From Amorphophallus konjac (Eukaryota; Streptophyta; Magnoliopsida; Alismatales; Araceae), in NCBI GenBank assembly GCA_022559845.1, contig CM040117.1, positions 80,736,559 to 80,800,558 on the forward strand: 64,000 bases of DNA. The letters run 5' to 3'. Shown in pieces: positions 20,515 through 32,913 of the stretch. The notes under the pieces were generated by a model. It had not been told where the DNA came from. It saw nothing but the letters and a program-made list of their open reading frames with translations, and made no database searches. A program made the position numbers and the translations under genes. Within the stretch, counting starts at the first letter, position 1; each line of letters begins with the position of its first letter.

Positions 20515-22792
20515 GAATTTGTTTTGTAGGTGTGCCTTGGAGCAAAGAAATAAAAAGGGGTTCAATAAATTCAAGGCATATGTAGTTTGGTAAAACCCCA
20601 TCCATGTTCCTTACTGCTTTAGTTGTTGGTTGTCAATAATTTCTCTCTTGGTAGTTGCATATCTGGTCAAATATGATTCATCTGATTAAATTTGATCTAT
20701 CATGCAAATTTTCTTTTAAAGTGAAAATCTGATGTATGTGTTATCTTGCATTGTCATGCTTTATTTGAAAATTTTGTTGCTCATACTGAAATGAATTGTA
20801 TTCATTGTTGGATTTTCATGCATGACCCTATGGTATATAAAATGGTGTTGGGAGAAGGACATATCATGTCTGCCTGGAAACCCGCACTATGCGTAAGGAC
20901 ATACCTCCGCCTAGTACTATGGGTCTTAGTCAACCTCCCTGCATAATTCTTGTGTCAAACTTGATGATTCAGTGCATCTAGATAGGGGGAGTCAATGCAT
21001 ACAATAGCTTTAGATTTAATTACATACCATTTGAGTCAAAAAATTTAAAAAGATTTGAAATGCATGCATACTTTTAGGGGGAGTAAATCATTAAACTTCT
21101 AGTTTACACTCATTGCTTTGAAACTTTCTCTGCTTGATTAATTTCTTGCATTTGCTGAGGGGGAGCCCCATCTGAAAAATTCTTGATCTACACTGAATTT
21201 CAAAATTCTCACTTTCATGAAAATTGTTTCAAATTGCTTCACCCTGAATTCTCTGAAATTCTGCCATCTACGTAGATATATATATTCGCTCTTGGACCAT
21301 CATGTGCTTTAGTCATTTTGAAGTCTACCTTCTATTTTGAATTCAAGTCAACTTCCAGACCTTCACAAGTTGACTTCCATAGTCTGTCCTGAAAATTCTA
21401 AACAACACTATCTGCATGACCATTCTTGAAAAATTATCTTCCTTGATGAATCGTACTAAAAATTCATTGAACTACACTGTGTCTCGAATCATTTCAATCT
21501 GTTCACCAATTCATCAATCTGAGCAAATCATATAAAAGAATCTTCTTTTATAAGGCTCTGTGATTACCCATTAATAAATCTGTTGGTTTGAGCTTAATGA
21601 ATTCAAGAGTTTAAAAATTGACTTTCTGAAAAAGGTTGTATTCAGAACTTAATAGGTCTCAATCAATTCCCACATGTTGTGTCATGTGCAATCTCCTAAG
21701 ATCTAAAAATTTAAGGTTATAGCAACCTTGGTCGAGAAACATAGATTAAGTATTATTCTTAAATATAGAATAATCTGAAAATTTTTAAAGGGCAGCACAT
21801 CATCAAAAATTGTGAATCAATGCTCAAGGTAGAGCAATGGCTAAGGTTCACTGGGAAACTAGATCCTTCATTAAAGAAATGAAGTGAACTATGTCATGAG
21901 GTGCCTTTGCTATTTCTACTCAAAATGAAGTAGGATAGTTAGTCTCACTGAGTAACTAGGGGTGATGGCATCTAATCAACGTGCACTCTTATTTAAAAAG
22001 GTGCGGACTACACTTGACTGTTCTTAAAAATTTTATGAGCCGAAAGAAAAATCTGAAAATAGGACCAAAAAGGGTCAGAAAAAGTGCTGTAACCCTAAGG
22101 ACAAAATTCAGACATGTTAAATATATTTAATCTCAATACCAGTCTTTAGTTACTCCTAAGGGAGTCATTAATTTTGAATGAGTAAGGTTAAAGGAGGTTA
22201 AACAAGAATTAAACATGTAGCCTTGGTTTATGCTTATTAAGTCTAAGTGCAAAATGCTTCAAAGAGTTTCATTGATAATCTCTAAATTATTATACTGAAA
22301 CCAATCAGAAAACAAGGGCAGCATTATAAGACTTCATATAACAAAAGAATTTGAAAATTGAAAGCTTGACTAATGAATGTTGTTTCAGATTGAGATTCTT
22401 CAAATTCAATGATCTTCTTGAACTCCTTGCAATAATATTTTTAAGCTCTTCACTTATCATGTCACCTTATTAATTCTAGTTGGACGGAATCCTGATGCAA
22501 TTCTTTGACTGCTACTATTCACATTTGACTCATTGATTGTTTGTTCATCCATTACTTTGATGCACCCTTCTATCTCTCAATGGGGGAGAAGAACTTTTAA
22601 TTCCTTGCATGCTGATATTGATCTTGCCATTTTTTTGAAATCCCATGATCTTTTCACTTGTTATCCTGATGTGCACTCATTCATTTCTAGAATTGCTCAT
22701 CTCCAAGCACCAAACTCCATTTTTTTTACTGATGACAAAGGGGGGAGTTTGTTGAGTCATTAAGGGGAAGTTAAGGGGGAGATGTTATTTCA
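20515..22792 (+). other. Non-coding 3' region of copia-2 with multiple polypurine tracts
   Basis: No pol or env-like frame was found. Polypurine tracts of the AGGGGGAG type are at 20984-20991, 21076-21083, 21158-21165, 22582-22588, 22738-22747, 22762-22770 and 22772-22781. Repeated polypurine tracts upstream of the 3' LTR are a described Sirevirus trait. Confidence 0.7.
22772..22781 (+). promoter_or_regulatory. Last polypurine tract of copia-2
   Basis: taaggggga followed by gatgttattt; the candidate 3' LTR start is TGTTATTTCAAGG at 22783. Confidence 0.55.
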
Positions 22793-22821
22793 AGGCTGTG
22801 TTGTTTTGATTATATTGTTCA

Positions 22822-22861
22822 AGATGACTCATAGTTGCCATCATCAAAACACAGGGACACA
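22822..22861 (-). repeat. Tip of a Sirevirus LTR in minus orientation
   Basis: catcatcaaaacacagggac matches 16091-16110 and is the reverse complement of the Sirevirus LTR start. It ends at 22861 next to unrelated sequence. Confidence 0.6.
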
Positions 22862-24135
22862 ATAGCGGGTTTTCACCTCAGCTGGGTTTACGACCGTTTT
22901 GCCCCCAGCCACCTCCTTATGGAGAGAGTGGTTGAGTCCGCCGGGGCATCTATATTTTTAGACCCATTTTTTTTGTACTTGTGAGCCTTGTGGCTGTCGT
23001 CCATAGCTTGTCGCTGTCAGGGGACATTGCATGTAGGTTGCACCATTAGCAACTTGTTGCTGTTGTAGAAGCGATTGTAGATTGACCCTTAACCGAGTAG
23101 CTCGGAGCTCTCGGGTGAATCTGGAGACTAACTGGTCTTTGCTGTAGACGGTTGGTGTAATATCATGGATTCTTTGGATCGTTATCGGAGAGCTTTTGAA
23201 GCACTTTCGTTGGTCCTGAAACATGTTTTATGATCCACTCAGGTTTTTCCCTTGTATAACTTGCGGAACCCTGTGGAGAGTGAACCGTGGAGTTTTGCGA
23301 CTCTGGGACGCTACAGGTGCGTTGTGCTCGTTCCGAGAATCACGAAGACTATTTTTATGTATTTTTCTGAATTTATAAAATTTTGTAGAGAAAATCAGAT
23401 TTTAGGAAAATTACTAATTTTCCTATTTTCTTTTCTTCTTAACCCTTTCTCTCTCCTCTCTCCTCCCTCACGTTCTCTCATTTCTCTCCCTCCATTCTCT
23501 CTCCTCTCTTCTCCTCTCCCCTGGGACGTACAATCGGTGTGGAGCTAGGTGAGGCGACGACGGCGTGGAGCTGACCTGAGACATCATGGTGCGAGTATAG
23601 GAGCGTGGCATTGGCACGATCCCGTTCGTGGATTCAAAGCCGGCGTGGGTTGTTCGTGTGATCATTTTCGGCGTGGTCTGGCCGTTTCGATGCGTGAGAT
23701 CTTCCGTGGAGGTAGGGGGATAGATACTCTACGTATTTCCTGCTTTCTATCGTGATTTCAGGACGAACGGTGTAAGTTTGAGCAAGTTTTACCATTTTTT
23801 GGTGAAATGCATGTTTGGGGGGTGTGAGCCGTGTTCGCCATTCCAGGCGACATTTTGTAGTTAAATGGATTCATTTGAACCCCTGGCATGTTGACAATCG
23901 TTTCCCGCCAGTTTGAACTCGTTTGGTTGTGAATTTGGGCCGATATGAGCCTATTTGTCCATGTGACTTGTGTTGGGTTGATTCATGGGAATTGCCCATT
24001 TCTTACCATTTTGAGGTCGGTTTGATCCCTTCCAACTTGTAGAAGGATGGTATTGTGGTTAGGAATGTTTCCCCGTCGTTTTGACACGATTGGGGCGTGG
24101 AAAGACCGAGTTTTGGGTAGTCTTATGGTTTCCCT
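22862..24135. other. Unclassified sequence, with a pyrimidine-rich tract
   Basis: No coding frame. 23433-23522 is a CT-rich tract (ccctttctctctcctctctcc and similar), as often seen in the transcribed part of gypsy LTRs. gggacgctaca at 23303-23313 resembles the plus-strand end of the minus-oriented LTRs found later in the window. Probably LTR remnants. Confidence 0.4.
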
Positions 24136-24725
24136 ATCGGAATGATTTAGCGGCCTTATCAGTGACCGCCATTTGTAGAGGCGGCTCTCTGGAGACCGCT
24201 ATTCTTGGGTCTAAGTCGGTTTCATTTGGCGGTCTCGCGACCGACCGCTAGTTACTAGTGGCGGCCTAGGGCTCGACCGCTATTTTCATTTGACGGTCCA
24301 AGGGAGACCATTATATTGGTTTCAACGGTTTTAAGTCAGTTCGGGGTAGCGGTCTAGCTCCCGACCGCAAGGTGGCTTTGGGGGCCATAGGAGTATCACC
24401 ATTCTCGAGAAACGGTCCTAGGAAGACTGTTAGCTGGATTAGTCGATTCGCTGGTAACGGTCATGCGACTGACCGCCATTTAGTTGTAGCGGCACTATGG
24501 GTGACTGCTACCTGATGTTTAAGTCGGTTTGACTGGTTTGGGGTGGACTGGGAATAGCGGCCAGGCAATGACCACTAAGTCCAGCTTGCGACCCTGAGGA
24601 GACCACCTTGTGCAAGTAGCGGCCTCAGGCAGACCGCAAATCGCCTGTTGCTCTGCGTTGATGGTAGCGGCCCTTTGGTTGATCGCCATTTTGGTTTAGC
24701 GGCCAGCGGTGAGACCGCCACATGC
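24136..24725. repeat. Array of GCGGTC-spacer-GACCGC inverted units
   Basis: About a dozen units of GCGG(T/C)C and GACCGC arms. Perfect examples are arms at 24229-24234/24243-24248 and at 24349-24354/24363-24368, both with an 8-nt spacer. Most are preceded by t/a and followed by a/t-rich linkers of 15-40 bp. Some arms are decayed (ACGGTC, GACCAT). Confidence 0.85.
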
Positions 24726-27639
24726 CCAGAGTGCTGTTTCAGTGTCGGTTTGGTTTCGATTAACGTGGCTTTGACCCCTTGGTTAACCCATTATTCTGTG
24801 GATGTCTTGGATGTCCTATGAGGGCTGTGACCGTGTTATAGGGTGTCTAAGAGGGTCATTATAGTTTTTGGTCAACCCGGTTGTGACCCAGTGGTTGACA
24901 CGTGACCTCGTGAGTGTCTCATCTATCCTGGGAGGATCGAGACCTAGTTTTGGATGATGGAAAGTATCATCGTACCTCGGTTGTTATGTCCATGTAGTTT
25001 GAGGGCTTGGGTAATCCCTCATGTTCCGTGTTTCATGTTATGCAGAATTGTAAGTCCGATGAGCGGCCCGGAGGCTGTGGACTATCATTATTGATGTTAT
25101 GGATCCGGACTGTTCTGTGTTGTCATCCATAATGTGTTTCCCGTGGTTTTTGGGTTAAGGACTAGGCTGATTAACGGCGTGTTGCCGTGATATGTTCGAC
25201 GATCTTGACCCGAGTCTTGTGACTTAAGGATCGTTGTGTCAGCAGGTCTAGTTGTCTGTCCTGAGTCAGGTGGCAGTCTGGTGTACTGCCTTGTGCTCCA
25301 TAGTACGTGCGACAGGTGTGTGCTTACTCTGTCTGTACTTCGGTATTCACTATTTTAGAGTCTATATGTCTAGTGAGCCTCCACTAGTCGTAACCTGATG
25401 ACACTTTCTTGTGTGTCAGCCCACCTGGGAGTGGTGGCGGGGCGAGTTCCCGGTTCAGACAGTTTGTAGGCTGGTTGCAGTGGGCCCCATTGTCTTGCCG
25501 TGAGAGTCCTACGGGAGGGGAAAATCAGCTAGAGGCCTGGCTCAAGACATTGAGCTTGTATGTGCACACGTGGTCAGGGGCGTTGGATGAGCGCCGATGG
25601 GCGTGACCCTGACTAGTCACTCATTACTTGGTACTTGGTTCCTATTGAGTGTATCAGTTACCGCCATTCTAGGCGTGTGGGAGATACTTGTGGCACAGTG
25701 TAAGACGTCAGTGGACGCATCTGGCTGTTCTTCTAGTGAGGAGGTGTTTCTGTCACTTGATGCATGACTTGTGCTTTCGTGACTCGTCCGGGTAGCCTAT
25801 GTTTGGCTTCACTCGAGGTTGTGGTCAGTGTAGCGTACATGACGGTGAGATTGTTTGTGTCTTGTACCTTTGACCGTGTATGTCTTTTGTAAGGCATTTG
25901 CCTGTTTTGGTAGGCTTTCACGATAGGGTTTGATGATTTGACAATGGATTGGTAACTCCCGACTTTGTGAGATCGAGGTTCACCTTTATGTTACATTTTG
26001 GAGTAGTTTAGAGGGCCGAGGTTCCTTCAGCTACTGTGTTCTGTGGTACGACTATTTTCCTCTTTACTATTGTTCATGCTCCTGCTGTTACTGCTTTGCT
26101 ATAGTTGTTAGCACTACTATTTACCGCTTTTGTTTCGTGGTAGGGTTCTGCAAGATCCCTACTGAGCTAGTGATAGGAGCTCACCCCTGACTTTTCAGGT
26201 GTAGTTGTTCTTCCTCGTGCTTGGAGGTGCAGTGCGTGGTTCTTAGTTTCCAGTGTTTGCTAGTGTCGAGATTCCCTCGACTTGAGAGTACGCTCTCTTT
26301 CCTGTTGTACTATACTTTGGTTGGACTGGACTCTATTAGCTTAATTGTTATAGAAAATATAATTTTATTTCTGCTATTTTAGCAATCCTGATCATTGAAA
26401 TTTAATTTCTTACTACTTTATTTGGAAGTTCAATGTACTCTCACATACCTTTCTCTCCCTGTGGAGCTTTTCCGCTCTTGGGAGGCCTCTAAGAATCCAA
26501 GTGGTATCGGGTTTACCCGGTATCCGGAGACTAGGTCGTCACAGTTGGGACTTTGACTGGGATCTGGGCGGCTTGGCCTTAATGGACATGATCGCCGAAG
26601 CCAAGCTTAGACTGAGTGTCGATCTGGGTGTTGTACCCCTTAGGACATAATAGATACCGGAGGGATAGACCTCCTGCCAGGGTTTACTGGTAGCCACTAG
26701 TGGGGACCCTATGCACCTTTTCCGGTGTCACCAGTTGGTGTTGGCGGGGATTCCACCGAGTCATTGGCCGATGCAAGTGGAGTTTCCCTTGAGCTGTTGG
26801 GAAAGTGTCGACGGGATTCACCCCGTATCATTGACTGACATTCGCAAGGTGGTTTCTCGAGTTACTGGTTGATGTTGGTGGGGTGGCATGTGAACACCTT
26901 TATAGTGCTATTGATGATTCACATTACCTTTTTTTCCCTTTTTTTCTTTTTCTTTTCTTTTTGGGAAATTTTGAGGGTGAACTGGTGCCCCCAGTCTATC
27001 AAGAACTGAAGTCCACCTTGACGGGTGCTCTACTAGATAGTATGATCTTGAGCCGACAACCACTCTGCTGGATTTTGAGCTTGGTGCCATTCTAGTGAGT
27101 GGAGCGATCTCTTGACTCGTGACCTCCAAATGGGTTGGGTCTCTTTTCTAATGACCCATATTCATTTGAGGGAGGACTGACGCTCCTCCTTGGAGTTGCC
27201 CCCTTGCTTGGGCATGGAAGGTTGGATACTGGATCAGGGTGGTTGCCCCCGGTGTGATATAGGTGCATGGGCTTCTTTGAGTCTCACCTTGTCTTTTGGA
27301 GGCAGGGGCGACGGTGGTGGGTCACCCATTTTTGCAGCCGCTATGGCACCTTTTTATTTGTGGGGCCGTGATTGACTCAACACTAATGTGGTGGACCGAA
27401 CAAACTCGGTCCAGGGCTATTTGGAGCATGGCGTTTCTGGTGAGTGTCGATGTAGCTGGAACTCGGGAGTTTGGTGCCCGAGCTGGGGCCGACAGAGTAG
27501 CGACATGGCGCTTGGTGTTCACCTAGGCCGTTGGAGTTGTTGCCAGAACCCGGGGTTTGAGACCCATGTCGTGAACTAAGGATGTCAGAGGAATGATGAC
27601 CTGGAGTTTGACACTCGTACTAGGTGTTTACGAAGTTAG
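24726..27639. other. Unclassified, no gene recognised
   Basis: GT-rich sequence without a plausible reading frame. 26505-26527 is a near-palindrome (ggtatcggg-ttta-cccggtatcc). Runs such as cttttttccc-tttttttctttttc at 26930-26965 are simple. It may be LTR or leader of a decayed gypsy element. Confidence 0.4.
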
Positions 27640-28290
27640 TACCCGATGCTAAAAGCCTGTACTAGGAGCTGATGAAGCTGGGGCCTGGGGTTGGAAACCC
27701 ATATTGGGTCTGGGCAAAGTTGGGATCTAGGGCTAGAAGCCCATCCTGGGTGTTGATGCAGCTGGAACCTAGGGATGGACGCCCATTTTGGGTGTTTTTG
27801 TGGTTGGAACCCGGGGCTAAATGCCCTTCTTAGGTGATGCTGGAGGTGGATCCCAGTGCTAGATGCCTTTTTTGGGTGTTGGTGATGCTGGAATACTGGG
27901 ACCCAGGGTGGAGTGCCCATCTTGGGTGTTGATGTAGCTGGGACCTAGGGCTGGATGCCCATCTTGGGTGTTGATGAAGCTGGAACCCAAGGCTGGGAGC
28001 CCATCATGGGTGTTGCTGGAGCTGAGACCCAGGGTAGAAAGCCCATCTTGGATGTTGAGGTGGCCACATCCCGGGGCTTGGTGCCCGTGTTAGGAGTTAA
28101 TATGGCTGAATCCTTGAGTGTGATGCCCCCACAGGCCATTGTTAATGTTGTTCCGGGTATCTGAGGCCAAAAGTTTGTGCTAGAAGCCGGCGTGGTTGAG
28201 AATCGAGATTTAGTACCCGTATCAAGTGTTGAGGTGCCAAAGACCCGGATCTCATTGTCCATGTTGGGAATTGGCATGCCTGGGGACCTA
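27640..28290. repeat. 42-bp minisatellite, degenerate
   Basis: The unit is gcccatcttgggtgttgatg plus agctgg-acc-agggctgga. gcccatc recurs at 27915, 27957, 27999 and 28041, exactly 42 bp apart, with more diverged copies on both sides. Because 42 is a multiple of three, long minus-strand frames with a 14-residue repeat appear; they have no start context or known domain and are not called as genes. Confidence 0.8.
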
Positions 28291-28492
28291 ATGCTTGATG
28301 CTTGAATGGGTCGGGGGTGACGTTGTATAGCAAACCCAAGATTGGAGGCCCATGTCGGGCACTGGCAAAGTTGGGGACCCAAGAGTCAATGACAGCGTGG
28401 GTCATTGTTGCTAGAGGAGAAAAGGGGTCGGCTGCTTGTATGGGCAGTCACTAGACTAGGCAGCCCATCAGCCACGGCAATGGCGCCCGAGG
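28291..28492. other. Unassigned spacer
   Basis: Flanks the LTR at 28493. No feature recognised. Confidence 0.4.
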
Positions 28493-29548
28493 TGTCACGC
28501 CCCAAACCGATAGCAGTAGAATGCATTGCTCGGAACGTGGCAGCGATGCAGTCGTGTCACTCAGGGCAAACATAAAGGCACAACATAATTTCATTGAAAT
28601 TCTAAATATAAGTTCATTACAATTTGACTAAAATAGATGACTCAAGGAAAAATACAAGGAGTCTCTCAAACTAGCTAGACTCGACTCGATGTAGGACTTG
28701 GAAGGTTCAACTAAATTTGCCAAAGCTCTCATCACTCTTGCCCTTGCCCATCTTAGTTGCATTTGTCTTTATTATTACCTAAAAAATATGAAAAAACACT
28801 AGGTGAGCGAACGCTCAGTAGGAATTATATCTCTAATCCAGACTTGCTTAAAGTGATTAACGATTTATGCAATATGCCATGATCATGTATGATATAACGC
28901 GGGATAATATTGAGAGTGGAATAACAAGAATTATAGCTAGGCATGAAAATAGAGCATGAAGAGAATGTTTCAAGAGCATATCTCATAGGGACAGGCATAT
29001 AGAAGATGTATTACGAATAAGGTATCATGAAAATGTATAACCATTCGAGCATTGTCAATAATGAAGTTTTTCTCTTTCCAGGCATAGTTGATTATCGTAT
29101 CATATCAAGTGAAGAACATATCACATCATATTGGAATTGTCTAGATCAAATCTTGCTTATCATTGGTGCAATGCCACACCCGATTATTCATAGTATCGGT
29201 ATATGTCTGGGCTTTGCCTCACCCCTTGGACCAGATCTGGGCCCCTATCAAATAACGTTCTAGCATTGAATGTCAAATTTAGACCCATAGCCCCGTATAA
29301 TTTCCAGACAATATCCATATCATGTATAATGACCAAAGGAATTCCTAGGACTAAGCCATTGTAGGAACATTAAGGTAGATTTGCGGATTTCAAGGAATTC
29401 AAGGGCAGAATCTTTGGGCAAAGATGACCTTGCGATAAATCACATAAAACCAGAACATTCACGAAATCTGGGATAAATGGCATCCACTCAAGCCGTTGCC
29501 AATTATAGTTGATTGATGATGATCTTCACACAAGGGGGAGAGGGGTCC

Positions 29549-29556
29549 TATTTATA
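29549..29556 (-). promoter_or_regulatory. TATA box of LTR F
   Basis: Minus strand ccCTATAAATAggacc. Confidence 0.7.
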
Positions 29557-29739
29557 GGGCTGAAATTCGGAGTTTAATCCTATGGAAATTCAAAAATCAT
29601 GTTTTAATTATATTTGGAAGGTGATAAATCATGGCCATGTGTCCTTTCAACCTTGGAAAGCCTTAGAACTCCTTTCCCAAGTGAAAAGGGGCTCAAAAGA
29701 GAGAAAGAAGGAGGTTCTGTCGGAGTTCAAAAATCTGCA

Positions 29740-30225
29740 AGAAATGGTGACCAGATAGAGGGTCACTATTTAAAATAACGCCGAGACGGATTCGGACTTT
29801 CCAAAATTTAAAAAGAATTGGCAACCATGAGGTGGTCGCTATTTAGAAATTAACACGAGTTTCCGACGGAGTTAAAACCTCAAAATATGGCAAGGAAATT
29901 GATGACTTTACACAGAGGCGCTATTTCATGAAATAGCGACTTTCCAGGAAGTCGTGGAATCAAAAATAATCTGATTTTGGCTCAAAATACGAAGAAAAGA
30001 ATTGGCGACCTTACGAACGGCCGCTATTTAATCAATTAGCGACTTCCCGGAGTGTCGCTAATTCAAATATCCAAAAAAAACTACAATCTGGAAGCCTGCT
30101 AGAATGGGCGCCACATTCCTGGACGCCATTTAAATAGCGGCAAGCTGGCTGCCACCAATTCTTTAAATAGCGGCCGGCTGGCTGCCACCAATTCTTTAAA
30201 TAGCGGCAGGTAGGCTACCACCAAT
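29740..30225. repeat. Array of AGCGAC/GTCGCT and AGCGGC/GCCACC inverted units in U3 of LTR F
   Basis: Examples: AGCGAC 30038-30043 with GTCGCT 30054-30059; atagcgac and agtcgtgg at about 29933-29956; and three near-identical atagcggc-ggctggctgccaccaatt units in tandem at about 30127-30225. It lies upstream of the TATA box on the minus strand. Confidence 0.8.
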
Positions 30226-30426
30226 TCGAAAAGCCCACGGAAAAATGGAGAAAAATCTCAGAAAAATCTAGAAAAATAGGAAATCATAGAAAAAGGTATA
30301 AAAAAGTGAGAAATCCTAGAAAAGTAGGAAAACCAACTCAAACAAGGTCAATTTGAGGGTCAAATTGGGACATTATGAGGTAATATGAGATGTACTCACA
30401 GTAATGTCAATTTTAGCGTGTCTACA

Positions 30427-31059
30427 ATGTCGGCTTCGAGGATTCCATCTTCTAGACTCTCGGCCAATGGGAATATAAATCATGCCTACCGTAGGATAGG
30501 GTCGGACTCCCTCGGGGTCATCCCATCATGGCTGGAACCCGACCTTGCTACTAGGCGACAATCTTCCAGATTCGACAAGTCTCCACCTTCTTTCGTCCCC
30601 CAAATATTAAAATTATGATGCATCCTCGGCAGACATGTGTTTGAAGGTTTTACCTCTAACACTACCTGCCTTTAAACCTGGAATGGTTTTCGAACATAAA
30701 AAGGATAATAAATAAATAATTGAATGATACAGTTCGAGCGCCCCTGCCTCCGGCATGGAGTGTTTCGGCACTTTTGATTCCTAGTCATCTATTTTCTTTT
30801 AATACTTCAAACTTTTGGCTATAGGGCCCTTTCTCCTGGCAATTAATCAGGGGTTTTCTCCCCTTCGGGGAGATGTAATTAATGTCATGACCTTTATGGC
30901 ACGACGGGTTCCAGTCCCGACACGCTACCCACCATCATCTGATTAGTCAGACGATGCTCACTAGTGATTGGCACACCTGCGCACTAATAAATTGAAATAA
31001 ATAAATGAAATAAAATTGAATAAATAGTAAACAATAATAAAGAGAAATGTGTCCCCACA
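30427..31059 (+). repeat. Probable LTR remnant of element C
   Basis: AT-rich sequence directly upstream of a primer-site-like stretch and a gag. It ends tgtccccaca at 31059. The 5' boundary was lost to neighbouring insertions. Confidence 0.5.
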
Positions 31060-31063
31060 TGTC

Positions 31064-31080
31064 TGGCACGCCCGGTGGGA
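31064..31080 (+). promoter_or_regulatory. Primer-site-like sequence of element C
   Basis: TGGCACGCCCGGTGGGA resembles the leader start TGGCACGCCC-GTGGGAC found in a group of plant gypsy elements. Confidence 0.6.
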
Positions 31081-31184
31081 CTTCTGCCTCCCTTCATCTC
31101 CTCGCCAGGACCAAGGGCCCCTTAGCCTCTTTTTGACATTCTAACTGTCAAGTTTGAATTGTAGGTCACATCCTAATAATTTCA

Positions 31185-32913
31185 ATGGCTGTCACGTTCA
31201 GACCGCTCGTCACCAATGACCATGCCAGGTACGGCTACCTGGCAGTGCCTGTGAGTTTCAATAACTTTCCTCCAGTACTGGGCTACACCGACATCTTGGG
31301 GTTGGCCTTTGTGGATTTGCTAACCACGGAGCTCATCGAGCCTGCCAAGCCTGACAAACCGGTTGCCTCGAAAATTGCTACGCCCTTTGTTGGATTTGCC
31401 CGAGGTAGAGCTTCGGCAAGATCTGCTAATGGCCTGACTCCCAGGAAAGATGGTTGCCACGTCCATCATGTGTGCCACAATGCCAACTCAACTAACAAAA
31501 GGCCGGTGCCTCACCAGAGGAGAGCACAAAGGAACATCACCACTACTTCACCCAGTGGCCGTCTGTCCGCTTCTGCCAAGTCCGTCCTTATTGGGAATGT
31601 GAGGGTTCATTTGAATACTCGAACAACTAGGGTCATTTTAGACTGTGTCATCTTGGTGATCCCAGTGCGCAATTCTTACCAAGCACTGAGTGGGGTCGAG
31701 AAAGAATATTTTGAAATGGCCCAAGGGCCAAAAGACAGGTTGGTTTAGGAACCGGCCAAGTACAGACAAATCTGGGTGCCGAAGAGGACCCAAGCTACCC
31801 TTGTGGTCTGGTCAGAATCTGGAAAGGTCCATCACAGAGGACCAAGCAAAGATGTGCATCCCAAATTGGTAGCCCCAGTCCACCCTCCGTCGGCATTCCC
31901 TACTTATGCCCGGCAAGGAAATGCTCCCCACCATCATGAACACTATCGTAAGAAAGCCCATTTAGGGCGCCCAGCTCCTAGGCCCCCTGTGCAGACAGGG
32001 GTGCTGTCACCTACTTTCTCCTCATCGCAAGTGCTAGAGGAAGTGAATTGTGATGTGAGAATCTGTAAGGTCTAGGGACCAACCCCTTAGGCCGACAAAG
32101 ATTGTTGCTGGCCATGGAAGACATCCAAGAAGGTCATGAGTTTCATACTCTACCAAGCGCGGGGTCAAGAGATCATCAACATCGTTGGCATGTGCCCCCA
32201 CCTCAGGATAAGTTGAGGACAAGAATTTCGGTCTTTGAAAGATTAACTTTTCCTCAAAGGCCACCTACGCGAATAATGAAAAGTGATGGAACCATTCAAG
32301 TTTATACTTGTCATATGGCTGGAGTGTTCATCCGCTATGGGGCCTTGCCCACAGAACATGAAGAAGTGGTCACACTTGCTGAGATGCAGGGCCCTCTCAC
32401 GAGAAGAAGGAAAGCAGCAAATGAGGTGTTACAGACCCTCATTGAGGAAATGAGTCCGAATGAGACTGTAGTGGCCGTGACTGCTAATGTAGTCACGACT
32501 AAAGATGATGGCATAATGCCACCCATGACAACCAAAGAAACCTCAACTGAGATGGGAGACAGAATTCCCAGGCCCTCTATGCATGACCCTGCTCTAACAG
32601 ATGCTGCTATAAAAATATCAGTAGGAAATCGAGATGCTAAAAAAGTAGCTGAATGAGTAGAATACCGAAACGTCTGCATCCAAGCAGGCCGAAGTCCCAC
32701 CCGAGATATCAGGGGGCAGTGGGTAGGTATTCGAAGCCTTGCCGCAGGTGGTCGCATCATAGCTGGCGCCTAGCTATACTAGGGGCATTCCTCTACAACA
32801 ACCATAACGTACAGCTACGGTGCAACCCCCAACCTTTCAATATCCGAGGCCCATCACTACGCCTCAGGCGACGGTGTTGTCAACGCCTTATATGCAGCAA
32901 GCTCATTTCTACT
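31185..32913 (+). pseudogene. Element C gag, 5' portion (interrupted by element A)
   Basis: Several open pieces follow each other in changing frames: 31185-31748 (starts MAVTFRPLVTNDHARYG), 31750-32075, 32102-32656 (contains RTRISVFERLTFPQRPP and PLTRRRKAANEVLQTLIEEM) and 32657-32913 (Pro/Gln-rich, ending in QQAHFY). I do not recognise the first part with certainty. Position after a primer site, and the continuation of the last frame beyond element A into a gag-like segment, make it a gypsy Gag. The frame at 32913 is identical to that resuming at 55081. Confidence 0.6.
32909..32913. repeat. Target site duplication of element A, left copy
   Basis: ctact; identical to 55076-55080. Confidence 0.9.

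Larger units (their letters stand above)
16127..22792 (+). mobile_element. Sirevirus-like copia element with gag only (copia-2)
   Basis: Plus-strand LTR (to 18198), perfect-looking primer site, gag with a coiled coil and multiple zinc knuckles, then about 2.3 kb of AT-rich sequence with repeated polypurine tracts. No protease, integrase or RT is detectable, so it depended on another element. The 3' LTR is missing or reduced to a short tip near 22793-22861. Confidence 0.8.
28493..30426 (-). repeat. Lone gypsy-type LTR (element F), right end uncertain
   Basis: Starts tgtcacgcccc on the plus strand, exactly as the LTRs of elements A and B start, so it is a minus-oriented LTR ending GGGGCGTGACA. 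TATA is at 29549-29556 and a motif array lies upstream of it. The candidate right end is gcgtgtctaca at 30426. The left neighbour shows no tRNA-Met primer site and the 5-bp flanks differ, so it is a truncated or recombined element and not a proven solo LTR. Confidence 0.6.

Noticed and set aside
24136..24725. CRISPR-like array
   Set aside because: Plant nuclear context; units are inverted arms with variable short spacers, not direct repeats with unique spacers of constant length.
27636..28382. Minus-strand frames with a 14-residue repeat
   Set aside because: Product of a 42-bp minisatellite; no Met context, no family resemblance.
28493..30426. Proven solo LTR for F
   Set aside because: Left flank cgagg and right flank atgtc do not match at the best-guess ends.
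31185..32656. Host gene between 31.2 and 32.7 kb
   Set aside because: Position after a primer-like site, frame continuity into a gag-like segment and frame changes fit a retrotransposon gag better; no intron signals or known host domain were recognised.
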